Below are positions 14,472 to 22,461 of a stretch of 64,000 nt of DNA, one piece after another. The notes under the pieces are model-generated. The model made no database searches and was not told the origin of the DNA. It worked only from the letters and a program-made list of their open reading frames with translations. Every line of letters starts with the position of its first letter. The first letter of the stretch is position 1. The stretch comes from Hofstenia miamia (taxonomy: Eukaryota; Xenacoelomorpha; Acoela; Hofsteniidae): contig CABFPE010000049.1 of the NCBI GenBank assembly GCA_900660155.1, positions 1,167,882 to 1,231,881 of the forward strand. Direction: 5' to 3'. Position numbers and translations under genes: made by a program.

Positions 14472-15445
14472 GGATTGACAATATTAGTCAAACATAGAAC
14501 TAGACAATCCGCACCCAATCATACCCGAAAATGTAGTACCTGAACTCTACCAGAAACGTTGAATTTAAGTTAACTTTGTCTATCTTTCTCCAATCAAATG
14601 ACCATTAACATCAATCATTTACTGACGGAGAAACAGCAATTGCATTCTTATTACCTAACGTCTTGGATATTTCTCAGTTCAAGATGTGAATAACATCAAT
14701 ATTTTATAAATAATAAATCTAATCTTTGTACTCAAACCCGACATATATAGGGTTGTCAGATAAGTTTTTTCCAAACAAAGCAATATTGCTTATTCATACT
14801 GCATTTATTATACAAATTCAATGATAAGGCTGAACACATTTCTTTTGCAGCATCTCTGGAGCTCAAACCTCGCTTCCAACAGTAGAAAATCAGTTTTCGG
14901 ATGTCATTACGTTCAAGCTCCATCTTGATTTCAAATGCTCTATCTGCGAGTAATTGCTATTTCATTAAAAAAAATTCAAAACTGCATAGATATTTAGAAT
15001 TAAAAGCATTCAAAAAGCTGCTATAACAAAATCTGCATCTATGTTTAGTCTGTTGCTATTTCAAATTTCAGTGTGAATGGTCCTATATTTCAAAAGATAT
15101 AAAGGATTTTGTATGGGAAAAAACTTATCTGACAACCCTATATATATATATATATATATACATACATATATATTGCCAGAACAATTTTTAACAAAACTGA
15201 GCTTTGATGCTAACTATAAGATCTTTTACTAGCGAAAGCCTGCATATTATAATAGATATATTATATCGTTTTTAGACACTCTGACAATTTTGGGTTTACC
15301 CTGGTTTGTCACAGTGGCCATCATTGTGGTTTGTGTGGTTGTTGTAGTTGCAATAGTTGCTGTTGTCATTTTCTTAATAATCAAGCTCCTTGCTGCCTCT
15401 CCAAAGCCTGTTCCTACCCATCATACGACAACATCCAAGAAGTAA
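376..15445 (+). CDS. Alternating FN3-domain type I membrane protein (5' end outside window), spliced gene
   Basis: I built this gene from nine exons: 376-567, 863-1007, 1932-2041, 2441-2704, 3157-3405, 6205-6477, 11202-11453, 11527-11808, 15276-15445. Every junction has AG acceptor and GT donor. All exons are phase 1 at both ends except the 1007/1932 junction, which is phase 2 on both sides. The joined frame is open for 644 codons plus a stop. The ectodomain is a chain of FN3-like domains in two flavours that strictly alternate A-B-A-B-A-B-A. They are followed by about 30 hydrophobic residues and a roughly 20-residue basic/Thr-rich tail ending SKK. Signal peptide and first exons must lie upstream of the window. 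Known of the family: FN3 ectodomains are adhesion or receptor modules, and phase 1-1 exons are typical of shuffled domains. Ligand and function are unknown. A further B exon may be hidden in the N gap 13522-14437, because alternation predicts one there. Confidence 0.85.
863..1007 (+). CDS. FN3 gene exon, end of type A plus first half of type B domain
   Basis: The acceptor is TTAATTTCAG and the donor GTTTGT. The start is phase 1 and the end phase 2. The exon encodes a short Cys-containing linker that ends the previous A domain (ACFNCSGW), then the first strands of a B domain (APVLTAVSVSTTSIRLDV). The open frame continues beyond the donor, but the phase-2 end fits only the exon at 1932, which supplies the rest of the domain. 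Confidence 0.7.
1340..1927. repeat. Unmerged haplotype duplication around a single N, with piggyBac insertion polymorphism
   Basis: Positions 1340-1476 and 1791-1927 are near-identical 137-bp copies differing at a few bases. Copy 1 ends exactly at a single N (1477) and copy 2 runs straight into the next exon's acceptor. Both copies begin at TTAA. Copy 1 has ordinary intron to the left of that TTAA; copy 2 has a piggyBac-type terminus there. The simplest reading is an empty-site allele joined to an occupied-site allele of the same intron. Confidence 0.75.
1478..1790 (-). mobile_element. piggyBac-like DNA transposon, 5' end only
   Basis: Read on the minus strand, the fragment begins at 1790 with CGCTAGAACTACGG, close to the CCCTAGAA-type piggyBac terminus, and abuts TTAA (1791-1794), the family's target site. 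An open frame starts at the ATG at 1592-1594 and runs to the N at 1477. It encodes about 39 residues with an acidic run (SDMSGDDGDDSGDDF) typical of piggyBac transposase N-termini. The catalytic domain and other end are absent because the assembly breaks at the N. Termini, target site and acidic N-terminus agree; family assignment is by eye. Confidence 0.7.
1932..2041 (+). CDS. FN3 gene exon, second half of type B domain
   Basis: The acceptor is ATCAACAG and the donor GTATGA, phase 2 in and phase 1 out. It encodes the later FN3 strands, including TDTGLDCGTNYSYFVYSE. This matches the other B exons, which carry DSGLTPGSPYTYTV and DSGLQPGSRHCYTL at the same place. Together with 863-1007 it makes one split B domain, the only domain in the window interrupted by an intron inside its fold. 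Confidence 0.75.
2321..2461 (+). repeat. Tandem 70/71-bp duplication containing a splice acceptor
   Basis: Units 2321-2390 and 2391-2461 are almost identical. Each contains the branch/pyrimidine tract, the TTTAG acceptor and the first bases of the next FN3 exon. The downstream acceptor (exon start 2441) gives the open phase-1 frame. Use of the upstream one (exon start 2370) hits an in-frame stop formed by the second TAG, so it should be a decoy. Confidence 0.85.
2441..2704 (+). CDS. FN3 gene exon, complete type A domain
   Basis: The exon is 264 nt, phase 1-1, between TTTAG and GTAAGT. It encodes one FN3 fold: VPDDPHSLSEVDVSSSSL, the core tryptophan in QFIWQPPECG, the LTSATQFSLSV strand, then YIYCNSE. 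The Cys pair (CG and YCN) recurs in the other A domains. Confidence 0.85.
3157..3405 (+). CDS. FN3 gene exon, complete type B domain
   Basis: The exon is 249 nt, phase 1-1, acceptor ATACTAG, donor GTAAGA. It encodes PLPPIIASAIPQDTTSITV, a B-type hydrophobic core, the signature HVDSGLTPGSPYTYTVVA, and a C-terminal Thr/Cys stretch before the junction. It lacks the conserved tryptophan seen in type A. Confidence 0.85.
3764..3785. repeat. (TA)n microsatellite
   Basis: A run of TA dinucleotides directly left of the mariner terminus. TA tracts are favoured mariner targets. Confidence 0.9.
3786..5220 (-). mobile_element. Tc1/mariner-like DNA transposon, degenerate, in an FN3-gene intron
   Basis: Inverted sub-terminal repeats are seen at 3817-3836 and 5171-5190 (18 of 20 bases pair), each about 30 bases from an end. 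On the minus strand the transposase is readable in several frames. A helix-turn-helix region (FSQRQLASKFDVS) lies near 4960, the first catalytic Asp in VIMDNETYFTL near 4762, the second in PDLASSHYA near 4150, and the third acidic residue in APQMRPIEDFFG near 4060. Stops and frameshifts separate these blocks. The gap between the first two motifs is about 600 bp, longer than usual for the family, which suggests a foreign insertion around 4250-4530. The outer ends and TA target duplication are not certain. Confidence 0.8.
5674..6022. repeat. Dispersed GAGCTGAGCC-rich repeat, copy 1
   Basis: The segment starts near TTTGTCAACCAG and ends near CCTTGTTGACTAATC, and carries GAGCTGAGCCGAGCTTGAGC at its left and further GAGCTGAGCT motifs at its right. 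The same arrangement occurs at 12387-12765, so this is a dispersed, probably non-autonomous element with short inverted ends (TTGTCAAC/GTTGACAA). Family unknown. Confidence 0.6.
6205..6477 (+). CDS. FN3 gene exon, complete type A domain
   Basis: The exon is 273 nt, phase 1-1, acceptor ATCTTAG, donor GTAAGT. It encodes DPDFVEKLAWVVVNSTVVG, the core LSWDPPLLGRADYYYV, LTPATCFNFAMLSALFC and a trailing RGC. It has the A-type tryptophan and cysteine pattern and two Asn-X-Ser/Thr sites. It sits about 180 bases after the dispersed repeat ending at 6022. Confidence 0.85.
6478..7375. other. FN3-gene intron sequence, no gene seen
   Basis: AT-rich intron DNA. Short open frames here have no recognisable domain and no exon-like splice context. 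Confidence 0.6.
7376..10298 (+). mobile_element. hAT-superfamily DNA transposon, complete ends, degenerate coding
   Basis: Both ends carry the same 12-base terminal inverted repeat, CAGGGTGACCAC (7376-7387 and the complement at 10287-10298). They are flanked by 8-bp target duplications with one mismatch: GAGTGATT (7368-7375) and GACTGATT (10299-10306). This is the hAT hallmark. Inside, plus-strand coding remnants are readable: MTDNCSVISGSQSGF near 8600, which resembles the DNCN.M.G..SG block of animal hAT-like transposases, and a C-terminal dimerisation-like stretch VESGFQFIKTTETSYQRMT at about 9550-9610. The reading frame is broken many times. Inserted in the intron between exons 6205-6477 and 11202-11453, in the same direction as the host gene. 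Confidence 0.8.
10045..10128. repeat. (CTTA)21 microsatellite
   Basis: Twenty-one perfect tetranucleotide units near the 3' end of the hAT element. The perfection implies recent expansion. Confidence 0.95.
10299..11201. other. FN3-gene intron sequence, no gene seen
   Basis: AT-rich intron between the hAT element and the next FN3 exon. No repeat or exon recognised. Confidence 0.6.
11202..11453 (+). CDS. FN3 gene exon, complete type B domain
   Basis: The exon is 252 nt, phase 1-1, acceptor TTATATTAG, donor GTAGGA. It encodes PSIPTWSAHVDFNSTQLNL, the B signature EDSGLQPGSRHCYTLVS and ends YCACA. It has one Asn-X-Ser site in FNSTQ and another in NNVSS. Only 73 bases separate it from the next exon, the shortest intron of the gene. 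Confidence 0.85.
11527..11808 (+). CDS. FN3 gene exon, complete type A domain
   Basis: The exon is 282 nt, phase 1-1, acceptor TTTTTTAG, donor GTATGT. It encodes AMTPELKVESPDTSTLVIS with the core tryptophan in SWEMSGAYDHVEY, the strand CVTLSVTAIAKHTC, and ends HCTG. It is the last FN3 exon visible before the N gap. Confidence 0.85.
12387..12765. repeat. Dispersed GAGCTGAGCC-rich repeat, copy 2
   Basis: Begins with CTTGTCAACAAACTGG and ends with CTCATTGACAAG, giving 8-base inverted ends CTTGTCAA/TTGACAAG. GAGCC/GAGCT motifs cluster at both sides. Same family as 5674-6022. Confidence 0.6.
12874..12946. repeat. Short tandem repeat, period about 28
   Basis: Two full units and a partial third of an AAGCGAT...CCAATCACAATGAAGCA unit. 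Confidence 0.85.
13040..13112 (-). repeat. Possible tRNA-derived SINE fragment
   Basis: On the minus strand the segment reads GGGCAGTAGGCTTGGGGCTA followed by GGAGTTCGATCC, which resembles a pol III box B. No cloverleaf can be drawn, so it is at most a tRNA-derived fragment. Confidence 0.3.
13210..13275. repeat. Dispersed repeat shared with 45726-45795
   Basis: The string ATTCATAGTGTAGTG and its neighbourhood recur at 45.7 kb in the same orientation with moderate divergence. Confidence 0.5.
13522..14437. other. Assembly gap (916 N) flanked by TA repeats
   Basis: N run with (TA)n on both sides, so the assembly broke in a microsatellite. It lies in the FN3 gene between the last FN3 exon and the transmembrane exon. 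Confidence 1.
14750..15138 (-). mobile_element. Mariner-derived MITE with truncated transposase start
   Basis: Terminal inverted repeats of 23 perfect bases begin GGGTTGTCAGATAAG at each end, with TA duplicated at 14748-14749 and 15139-15140. Total length is 389 bp. On the minus strand the interior still encodes the start of a mariner transposase (MELERNDIRKLIFYCWKRGL, then SSRDAAKEM), the first helix-turn-helix. The remaining transposase is deleted, so this is an internally deleted mariner of the Mos1-like type. Confidence 0.85.
15276..15445 (+). CDS. FN3 gene terminal exon: transmembrane segment and cytoplasmic tail
   Basis: The exon follows TTTTTAG and continues the phase-1 pattern of the FN3 exons; codon 2 onward is open to TAA at 15443-15445. 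It encodes a strongly hydrophobic helix (WFVTVAIIVVCVVVVV, then AIVAVVIFLIIKLL) and a tail AASPKPVPTHHTTTSKK. The gene product is therefore a type I membrane protein with a very short tail lacking any obvious kinase, ITIM or ITAM motif, so signalling would need a partner. Confidence 0.85.
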
Positions 15446-16060
15446 AATCTTTGATTCTGATATATTTGAAAATGATTTAATATATACTCAGAAAAGAACA
15501 ATTCATTTAAACGCAATTTATCAAACCATCAACTTTTGACATCAACTCTTAGAATCATATCAAATTAAAATGAGAACCTTGAGGTTAATATCACAGGATT
15601 TCTACTGTACATTAGAGGACTTATAAGTATTGATTTCAATGAGTTGGTATTTCAGCTTTAGAAATTGGTTCATATATATCATTTATGAGTCTATTGGTGA
15701 CATAATTCTATGCTGTCTGTTTAATACAAATTGGAGATTTTTTCATTTCATTGTTCTTATCAAATATGTAAAGATCATACGAAAAATCCACTAGCTTCTC
15801 AGATGAATTTATCCTAAATTTGTGAAAATACTGAAATTATCAAAATTGAAATTTTGATTCAATCATTAATATTTTTTATTGTTTTCAAATCCATACTATA
15901 TTTACATTTTATTTATTAATATTGTTTTGTTTTCTAATTCAATCCTTGCATTTGATTGTATTTTAGTCTTTGGGAAGATCCAGGTCAGGATACCACTTAC
16001 ACTACTAATAATGCCTTTAATAAAAGAGCAATTCATAACCTTGGAAAATATTGATCAGGG
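15446..16060 (+). other. Probable 3' untranslated region of the FN3 gene
   Basis: Non-coding AT-rich sequence after the stop. AATAAA-like strings occur near 16019, but I cannot fix the polyadenylation site. Confidence 0.35.
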
Positions 16061-17790
16061 ACTCCTTGCCAACATAGTTTTTTTATGTTTTGTAAATAAG
16101 TTTGACTATTTGTTGTACACCTATTTTGACAAAATATTTTTGAATCATTTATTTTTGTAAGCAACTATTAGTTTTAGTGGAAATGCATCTTTTGGATATG
16201 AGTTGATTTCATGAGAAGTTTGTATGTGAATTTGAATGTGTTTTAATGAATTTGATTTTCATCAATTATTATTGATGTTTTTCATTATTTTGATTGTTTT
16301 CACTAGGTTTGACGGCTTTAGCGTTCATTAATTGTGCAATAATTACTAAAAAACAGATGTAAAATTTTTTAAATGTTTTTTTACAATTCAAAGCAATATA
16401 TTTGCAAGCTATAAACTATAAAAAAAATCATAAATAATAAAAAATTAGTAGCAATTAATACAATAATATTTGCATTTTTATTTTTTTTTTAAATATTAAA
16501 AATTTATTTTAAATCAACGTTACATATATAATCTTGGTTGCAAATTATCAATCTTAGTTAAAATAAACTTTACAATAATTAAAACTTGGGTACCAATCAA
16601 CATTACTCATAATCAATTTAAGGAATTAAGAATTGTAGTTCTAAGGGACTGGTATACATCAATCTTCCTGGTTAATACAGAAGAAAGACATCATCAAGAG
16701 AACAAAAAATTTTAATTGTCCCTGCAACACAGGCGAAGTTAAACTGTTGAAGCAAAATAGACAGTCTTTGATAGAAAAAAGCATCAGATCGATGTTCCTT
16801 TGAGCTTTCAACAAGTTTATAAGTTTTTAATTGTAAGCTTGGTCTGCATAAAAATTGATGACTACTCCTTGTCAACATAGTTTTTTATGTTTTGTAAATA
16901 TTTTTTTCTATTTGTTGTACACCTATTTTGACAAAATATTTTTGAATCATTTATTTTTGTAAGCAACTATTAGTTTTAGTGGAAATGCATCTTTTGGATA
17001 TGAGTTGATTTCATGAGAAGTTTGTATGTGAATTTGAATGTGTTTTAATGAATTTGATTTTCATCAATTATTATTGATGTTTTTCATTATTTTGATTGAC
17101 ACTTTTCACTAGGTTTGACGGCTTTAGCGTTCATTAATTGTGCAATAATTGCTAAAAAACGGATATGAAAAATTTTTAAATGTTTTTTTTACAATTCAAA
17201 GCAATATATTTGCAAGCTATAAACCATAACAAAATCTTAATAAGAACATGCAGAGATATATTTCGACTTACAAAGTCATCGTCAGTTTTACAAATTATTC
17301 CCTCTAAATTTACTAGATTTTACAATAATAATTATAATTTCTTAAATTTTAAAAAGTGGCAAATTTAATTTATAAATATAGTTTTCTTTTGTGTTTAAAT
17401 TTGGTTGCAAGGATTTTATAAAAATACTCCCAATAATTTTTAAATTACTTGATCGTGACGGCTGATGTAATATTTTTAAATGATTAGATATATATAACAA
17501 AATCATAAATAATAAAAAATAGTAACAATTTGTAGAGTAATAGTTGCATTTTTAATTTAAATTTGGTCTACATAGAAATTGATTAGTACTCTTTTCTTGT
17601 AGTTTTGAATATTTGTTTATGCAATTTTTTCTGCAACCTTAAATTAGAGGTCATAGTATTGAATATTTATGCAGTTTTTACAAAATATTTAGATCCATGG
17701 CTGCTTTTTATCATACACTTTTTTAAATATTTATCATTACGTTTGTTTCAATTTAGAGAAAATAAATTTAATCTGCAAATTGCTTACTAT
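16061..17790. repeat. Diverged tandem repeat, two long and one weak copy
   Basis: 16061-16456 and 16864-17235 are clearly homologous over about 370 bases (shared GGTTTGACGGCTTTAGCG and long flanks). A third, poorer copy begins near 17576 and shares the lead-in GGTCTRCATARAAATTGAT. Copy 2 is split by an insertion at 17237-17493. Confidence 0.8.
17237..17493 (-). mobile_element. 257-bp insertion with 11-bp target-site duplication
   Basis: ATAACAAAATC occurs at 17226-17236 and again at 17494-17504, and the homologous copy at 16.4 kb is uninterrupted there, so the segment between is an insertion. On the minus strand it contains CTGACGA, a short GACTT/AAGTC hairpin, then GAAA (17261-17285), reminiscent of a hammerhead core as found in Penelope-like and related retroelements. 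Stems I and III were not found, so family is open. Confidence 0.55.
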
Positions 17791-20178
17791 CTTGATAAAT
17801 AAAATATATGTGAGATGCAATTTAGAATTCGGAAATTTGGGTACATTCGCTATGGCTTTAATAGACCAATTGCAGCAAAGAATCATTGCTTATTATTCCA
17901 TATACATGGAAGCGCACATATTTAATTTGCATTTACATACAAACCCAATAACTTAGAATTTTTAGCGGTGAATTAAAAATTGCAAATTTCCTTATTTTAT
18001 TTGTTAAAAAATTTCTAAATTTTAGGCTTTCATTAAAGGAGACACCTAAGAATGAAACTTTATGTGCAATAGGTAAACTTATATCATCCAATTTTCGAGA
18101 TATGTTTTTAGTCCATTACTTTTCAAGAAATGTAGGAAATAATATATATAATTTAGATTTTAAATTATTCAATTCAATCAACTAAAATTTTATGATTGAA
18201 AGATCAGTATTCAATAATTTTAATAACGTGACTTTGCTTTCATTGGTTACATAGATGCATATATCATCAGCTTGTTGTTTTGTGCCAAACATAGATAGCA
18301 GGCAGTGTAAGAGCCTTTTCCATCACAGAATTACATTATACTATTGGGATTTTCAAGTTATAGCTAGAGATACATTTTTGGTATGATATTGACAGCAAAT
18401 TAACCAGTAAAGTTCAAAATCTTTTAATATTGCCAGTAGAAAACTCTACCTAGCTGAGTAATGTTAGAGACAATTAATGAAAAAACCATGACCACACAGG
18501 TACTATGAATTTTCACTTTAAGGAATGAGGAATCCATGATATCAGAAGTTCTAATTTAGAAAACAAATCAAATCAGCATAATAACGTATGTTCATGATAA
18601 AAGAGTCAATTCACCATTTCAAAAAATTTGATAGCTAAAGCATGAAAAAACTATTAGTGTTAGGTTTTTTTCTCTAAATTATTGATTTATGCATTTTAAT
18701 TGATAGCAAAATTGGAAATATTTAGGTAAGAGACTGTTTTCAGAACAAATTTTGAAGGGCGACTTGCTTGTGCTGTTGGTGCCCATTGCAGATTTATCTC
18801 ACAGACTCCAAATAGCATGCTTAGAATTCACACACATTAAGATTACTTACAAAGCAAAAAAAATTATCCCATTGGCTAGTAGGTCACCAGAAACATTCTA
18901 TAGTGGTCCCTCTCAGTCGAAATATGCTGTTAAATATAATTCAATAACAAAACGATGATTTAAATGATGATGGCAGTGTTTTCCTCAATTCTGACTTAAC
19001 TAATAAAAAACTCATTCCTTAATATAACTCATTTTATGCACATNTAAATATAATTCAATAACAAAACGATGATTTTCTAACAGCTTGGATTTAAATGATG
19101 ATGGCAGTGTTTTCCTCAATTCTGACTTAACTAATAAAAAACTCATTCCTTAATATAACTCATTTTATGCACATTATGGTATTACACTAAAGATATTTCC
19201 TTTTTTACCTTTATCAGCTTAATTTTTTTTGAGTTTGAGTGCTTTTTTATTATTGTTTCCATGCTCTATACCCACTGCATGCTAATCATGACACAATATA
19301 ACAGATGAGGTAATCCAATTTGCTAGAAATTGATTATTTTTTGTTTTATGGTGAATTTTATCTTGCTCTTAAGTAAGTTCAGTTTTCATAAGCACAGTAT
19401 ATTTTTAGTATCTTGTAAATTTTAAAATTTTTTCAATACAACACATAAATTGCATAAAACATCAAGATTATTCAATTTCTCACGCCCATAACATATAAAC
19501 AGGGCTAAGGTCTGCTATCCAAGCTTAAGCTCATCATTTTCCACATATTAGTTTGATAAAATTGTGAACTTTTGTTGAGGGATAATGGAATGAGTACATA
19601 TATCATTGTAATCAGTCTCTAGAGTTGGTTGCATTTTGAGAAAGTGTAAATGGATTGCGGCACAGCCATTTTCTTGAGGCACTTAGTACCATGAATTTGT
19701 CCACGGAGTAATTGCTTCATCATTATTCTTGATATGCCATGATACTAGCCTATTAAAATGCAAAAATATCATTCTTGTCTTATAAAATACATGTGTTTTT
19801 CTTCATGACTTCATGCATCAATTTTGGGAAATTAGAATAGCTAATTAAATCAGATTTATACAACAATATAGATTATTGACCATTTCTGTTGACTAAGAAT
19901 TAAACTGAAAAACTATAAAAAATTTACTAAAAAAACAAAAACCCACAAATTGTTTCCAATTTTTATAACCTGATAGTAGGGATATATATATATATATATA
20001 ATAGATAAAAGCTTTTAGATAAGCAGCAAAGCAAATTTATCTTGGTAACTAAAGAGCAACTCTTTTGTATCATGCAAAACATGTAAGTGCAAGTTGATTG
20101 TACTATGATGATAAGATATTTGGCTTTGAATTATAGATACCAAAGGAAATTTTACCTGCATCAGATCAGAGCAGTACC
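17791..20178. other. Intergenic region, no gene seen
   Basis: AT-rich with short frames of no recognisable content. Contains a TA tract at 19981-20000 and the duplication at 18931-19174. Confidence 0.6.
18931..19174. repeat. Unmerged haplotype duplication around a single N
   Basis: 18931-19043 and 19045-19174 are the same sequence except for a 17-bp insertion in the second copy, joined by one N at 19044. This looks like two allelic contig ends laid side by side, not a genomic duplication. Confidence 0.8.
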
Positions 20179-22044
20179 TCAAATTATCCATTTATTAGCT
20201 AATATTTTATAAATTTCATTGTCACTTACTGAAACTATCAATGAACATGTGCCCTGTGAGATGTTTTTCAATATAGGTAATGTAAAATCGTCATTGTTTT
20301 CATCTTTAATCTTGTTATACTCTCCAAGCAATTTTCCATTCTGTACGTTAAATGTTTTTAGGAAATTATTGTCCAATATAACAATAATGCTTTCTGTTAA
20401 AAATGATATTCCATGCAAAACACCAAGATTTCCAATAGAGTGTAAAATGCTCTGTTTTGTAAAGGAAAACAAATCAACACTTTTGCCTTTACCAAGGGCT
20501 ATGTGGTCTAAATTTCTATTCACTGACATGTACAAGTATTGTTTACTAACATTAGCCTTTTCATATTGTTCTGTTAGCACGCAGTACTTGTAGAGAAAAT
20601 GATCACTTGTATGAAGAAACAGGAATTTTCTACAAGGAGTAGAACAAATGATTTTTAAGGTTTCAATTCCTCTAATGTTCAAATCAAACGGTTGATGGCC
20701 TGTGAGATTCTTACTAACTTCTATTAACCTTCCACCCCAACGTAGTAAACATATCACGCCATCATGTGGTAGCATTGCGAGAAAGTTGCCTGCAGGAGCA
20801 TAACTGCTCAATTTCGAACAGATTTGAAGTTTTTTAACATTTCCATCGTTCGAAATTAAGGATAAACTCCACGCGTCCCAACTGTGTACTAATAAAAATA
20901 TGTCATCATTTCGTTCATCATAGAGTACATCATTAACATAATCCAATGTGTTTTGAGAAAACCGTGAAGTTATGCTGAAATCCATTGTTTCACTGGCGAT
21001 TAACTTTGTTTTCTCAAGTTGTTTTTCATTTACATTCAATTCGTTTTGGTCAAGGACAAATTTTCCAATGTATGATCTAATTATTTCCTCAATTTTACCT
21101 GCATCTTCCCCCTCTAACATCGCTTGATGAACTTCAAATTGATATAGCTTATAATTGAAAGCTGTCTTGCTTTGCAAAGCTTCACAAATGCTTTGGAGCA
21201 AATTCTTTTGGTCAAAATAGGATTTCTCAGCGGCATCTTCTTTAGTTTGTTTTAAAATATTTGATAGTTCCTGCTCAATTGAGTCCCATTTAACAATTTC
21301 TTCATCATATTGCTTTGTTATATTCATCCTGTTCTCACACATGATTGCAATCTCTTGTTCATAGACTGCGTTCGCCTGTGCAATTACAAAGTCTCGTTTC
21401 CTAAGAGCAGATTTTTCAAATTCATTACATTTCTCTTTGAAATTTTTCTTTAAATGCTCAATTCTTTTAAGCAACTTTTGTATATCTATTACCTTATCAT
21501 TTGCTATTTCAGCTTTCTCGAAGATCTCTTTTGACAGTATCTTCTTTTGTTCTTCAATTGCTTGTAAGTTTTGGTTTTTCTGAAGTAGTGTACTGCAGCT
21601 AGCACATGAATTTTCATATCTTTCCCTATGATCTTTGCAGTAAGAAACATCTTTTTTCGTTAATACGTACATGTACACAGAATGACTCTTTGAATTCTCT
21701 TTCTTTTTATGAATTTTAAGACAGTGTGCGCAAAGTAAAATGTCGCAATCCTTGCAGAAATTCAACTCTTCCCAGTCAACGTCATCTTCACACTGACTGC
21801 AGACATTTAGTGCAGACATGGAAAATGTTAACTTACCTGAATTAAAGAGCTGGACAAACTCTTTGATGCGGAAATCGAATTTAATAGTGTTACAATCTGA
21901 TGGCTTTCGACATATTGGACATGTAATCATTTTCCCATCTTTGTTCAACTGTTCACAGCACTTTTTGCACAATGTATGCAGGCATGTTAACGTGTAAGGT
22001 TCTTTGTAGATTTCCAGACATATTGGACAGGACAAGTTCTCCAT
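20179..22044 (-). CDS. TRIM-family RING/B-box/coiled-coil protein with beta-propeller-like C-terminus, degenerate B-box 2
   Basis: Single-exon, 621 residues. RING finger C3HC4 with ligands C6, C9, C21, H23, C26, C29, C42, C45. B-box 1 has C82, C85, C97, C100, C105, C108, H112 and H121. B-box 2 begins C136/H139 but has lost about ten residues and both terminal histidines relative to the paralogue at 32249-34105 (QKNQ instead of HKDH), so it should not bind zinc normally. A coiled coil spans roughly 166-290, and the C-terminal 260 residues look like repeated beta-strand blades (WD40/NHL type). Known of the family: TRIM proteins are E3 ubiquitin ligases, many acting in innate defence or RNA control. 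Substrate unknown. The start follows homology with the paralogue; intronless structure suggests tandem or retro-type duplication. Confidence 0.9.
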   Translation of the reverse strand: MENLSCPICLEIYKEPYTLTCLHTLCKKCCEQLNKDGKMITCPICRKPSDCNTIKFDFRIKEFVQLFNSGKLTFSMSALNVCSQCEDDVDWEELNFCKDCDILLCAHCLKIHKKKENSKSHSVYMYVLTKKDVSYCKDHRERYENSCASCSTLLQKNQNLQAIEEQKKILSKEIFEKAEIANDKVIDIQKLLKRIEHLKKNFKEKCNEFEKSALRKRDFVIAQANAVYEQEIAIMCENRMNITKQYDEEIVKWDSIEQELSNILKQTKEDAAEKSYFDQKNLLQSICEALQSKTAFNYKLYQFEVHQAMLEGEDAGKIEEIIRSYIGKFVLDQNELNVNEKQLEKTKLIASETMDFSITSRFSQNTLDYVNDVLYDERNDDIFLLVHSWDAWSLSLISNDGNVKKLQICSKLSSYAPAGNFLAMLPHDGVICLLRWGGRLIEVSKNLTGHQPFDLNIRGIETLKIICSTPCRKFLFLHTSDHFLYKYCVLTEQYEKANVSKQYLYMSVNRNLDHIALGKGKSVDLFSFTKQSILHSIGNLGVLHGISFLTESIIVILDNNFLKTFNVQNGKLLGEYNKIKDENNDDFTLPILKNISQGTCSLIVSVSDNEIYKILANKWII

Positions 22045-22461
22045 GTCAATTTGGTGAAATCAATTCTAAACAATTCAGTGAGCAACTATGCAAACACAAT
22101 TATATTTTTGAATTCTTATTGTTGAATTTTTATTACTTATAATTGAAATTTAATGTGCTACTTAACAAAATAAATCAAATCATTTTCAATTTATGAGTTG
22201 AGGAACTGAATTCTAAACAATTCAATGAAAATACACGTATATGCAATATTAGATACGCAAATTTCGATGCTAAAATTTTGACATTATTTGAATTTTACAT
22301 TCAAATATTGTTATCAATATACTGTATATTATATAAACTCTATTCTCAAGTTACTATTGTAAGGCTAAGTGAATTTATGCTAGTCTTGTGTAGTTCTTTA
22401 ACCAAAGTACTTGCATAAATTTTAAAAAGTATTGAAAATCGCAAATATATGAATAATCAAT
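22045..22461. promoter_or_regulatory. 5' flank of the TRIM gene with repeated leader sequence
   Basis: The first 60 or so bases (ATTCTAAACAATTCAGTG...ACTATGCAAACA) resemble the same position upstream of the second TRIM gene (34106-34165), so the gene duplication includes the leader. A further copy of the ATTCTAAACAATTCA segment lies near 22210. No promoter element can be fixed. Confidence 0.4.

Noticed and set aside
13471-14481. Long open frames on both strands
   Set aside because: They consist almost wholly of N from the assembly gap and flanking TA repeat.
20219-20593. 124-codon plus-strand frame
   Set aside because: Antisense shadow of the TRIM gene on the minus strand.
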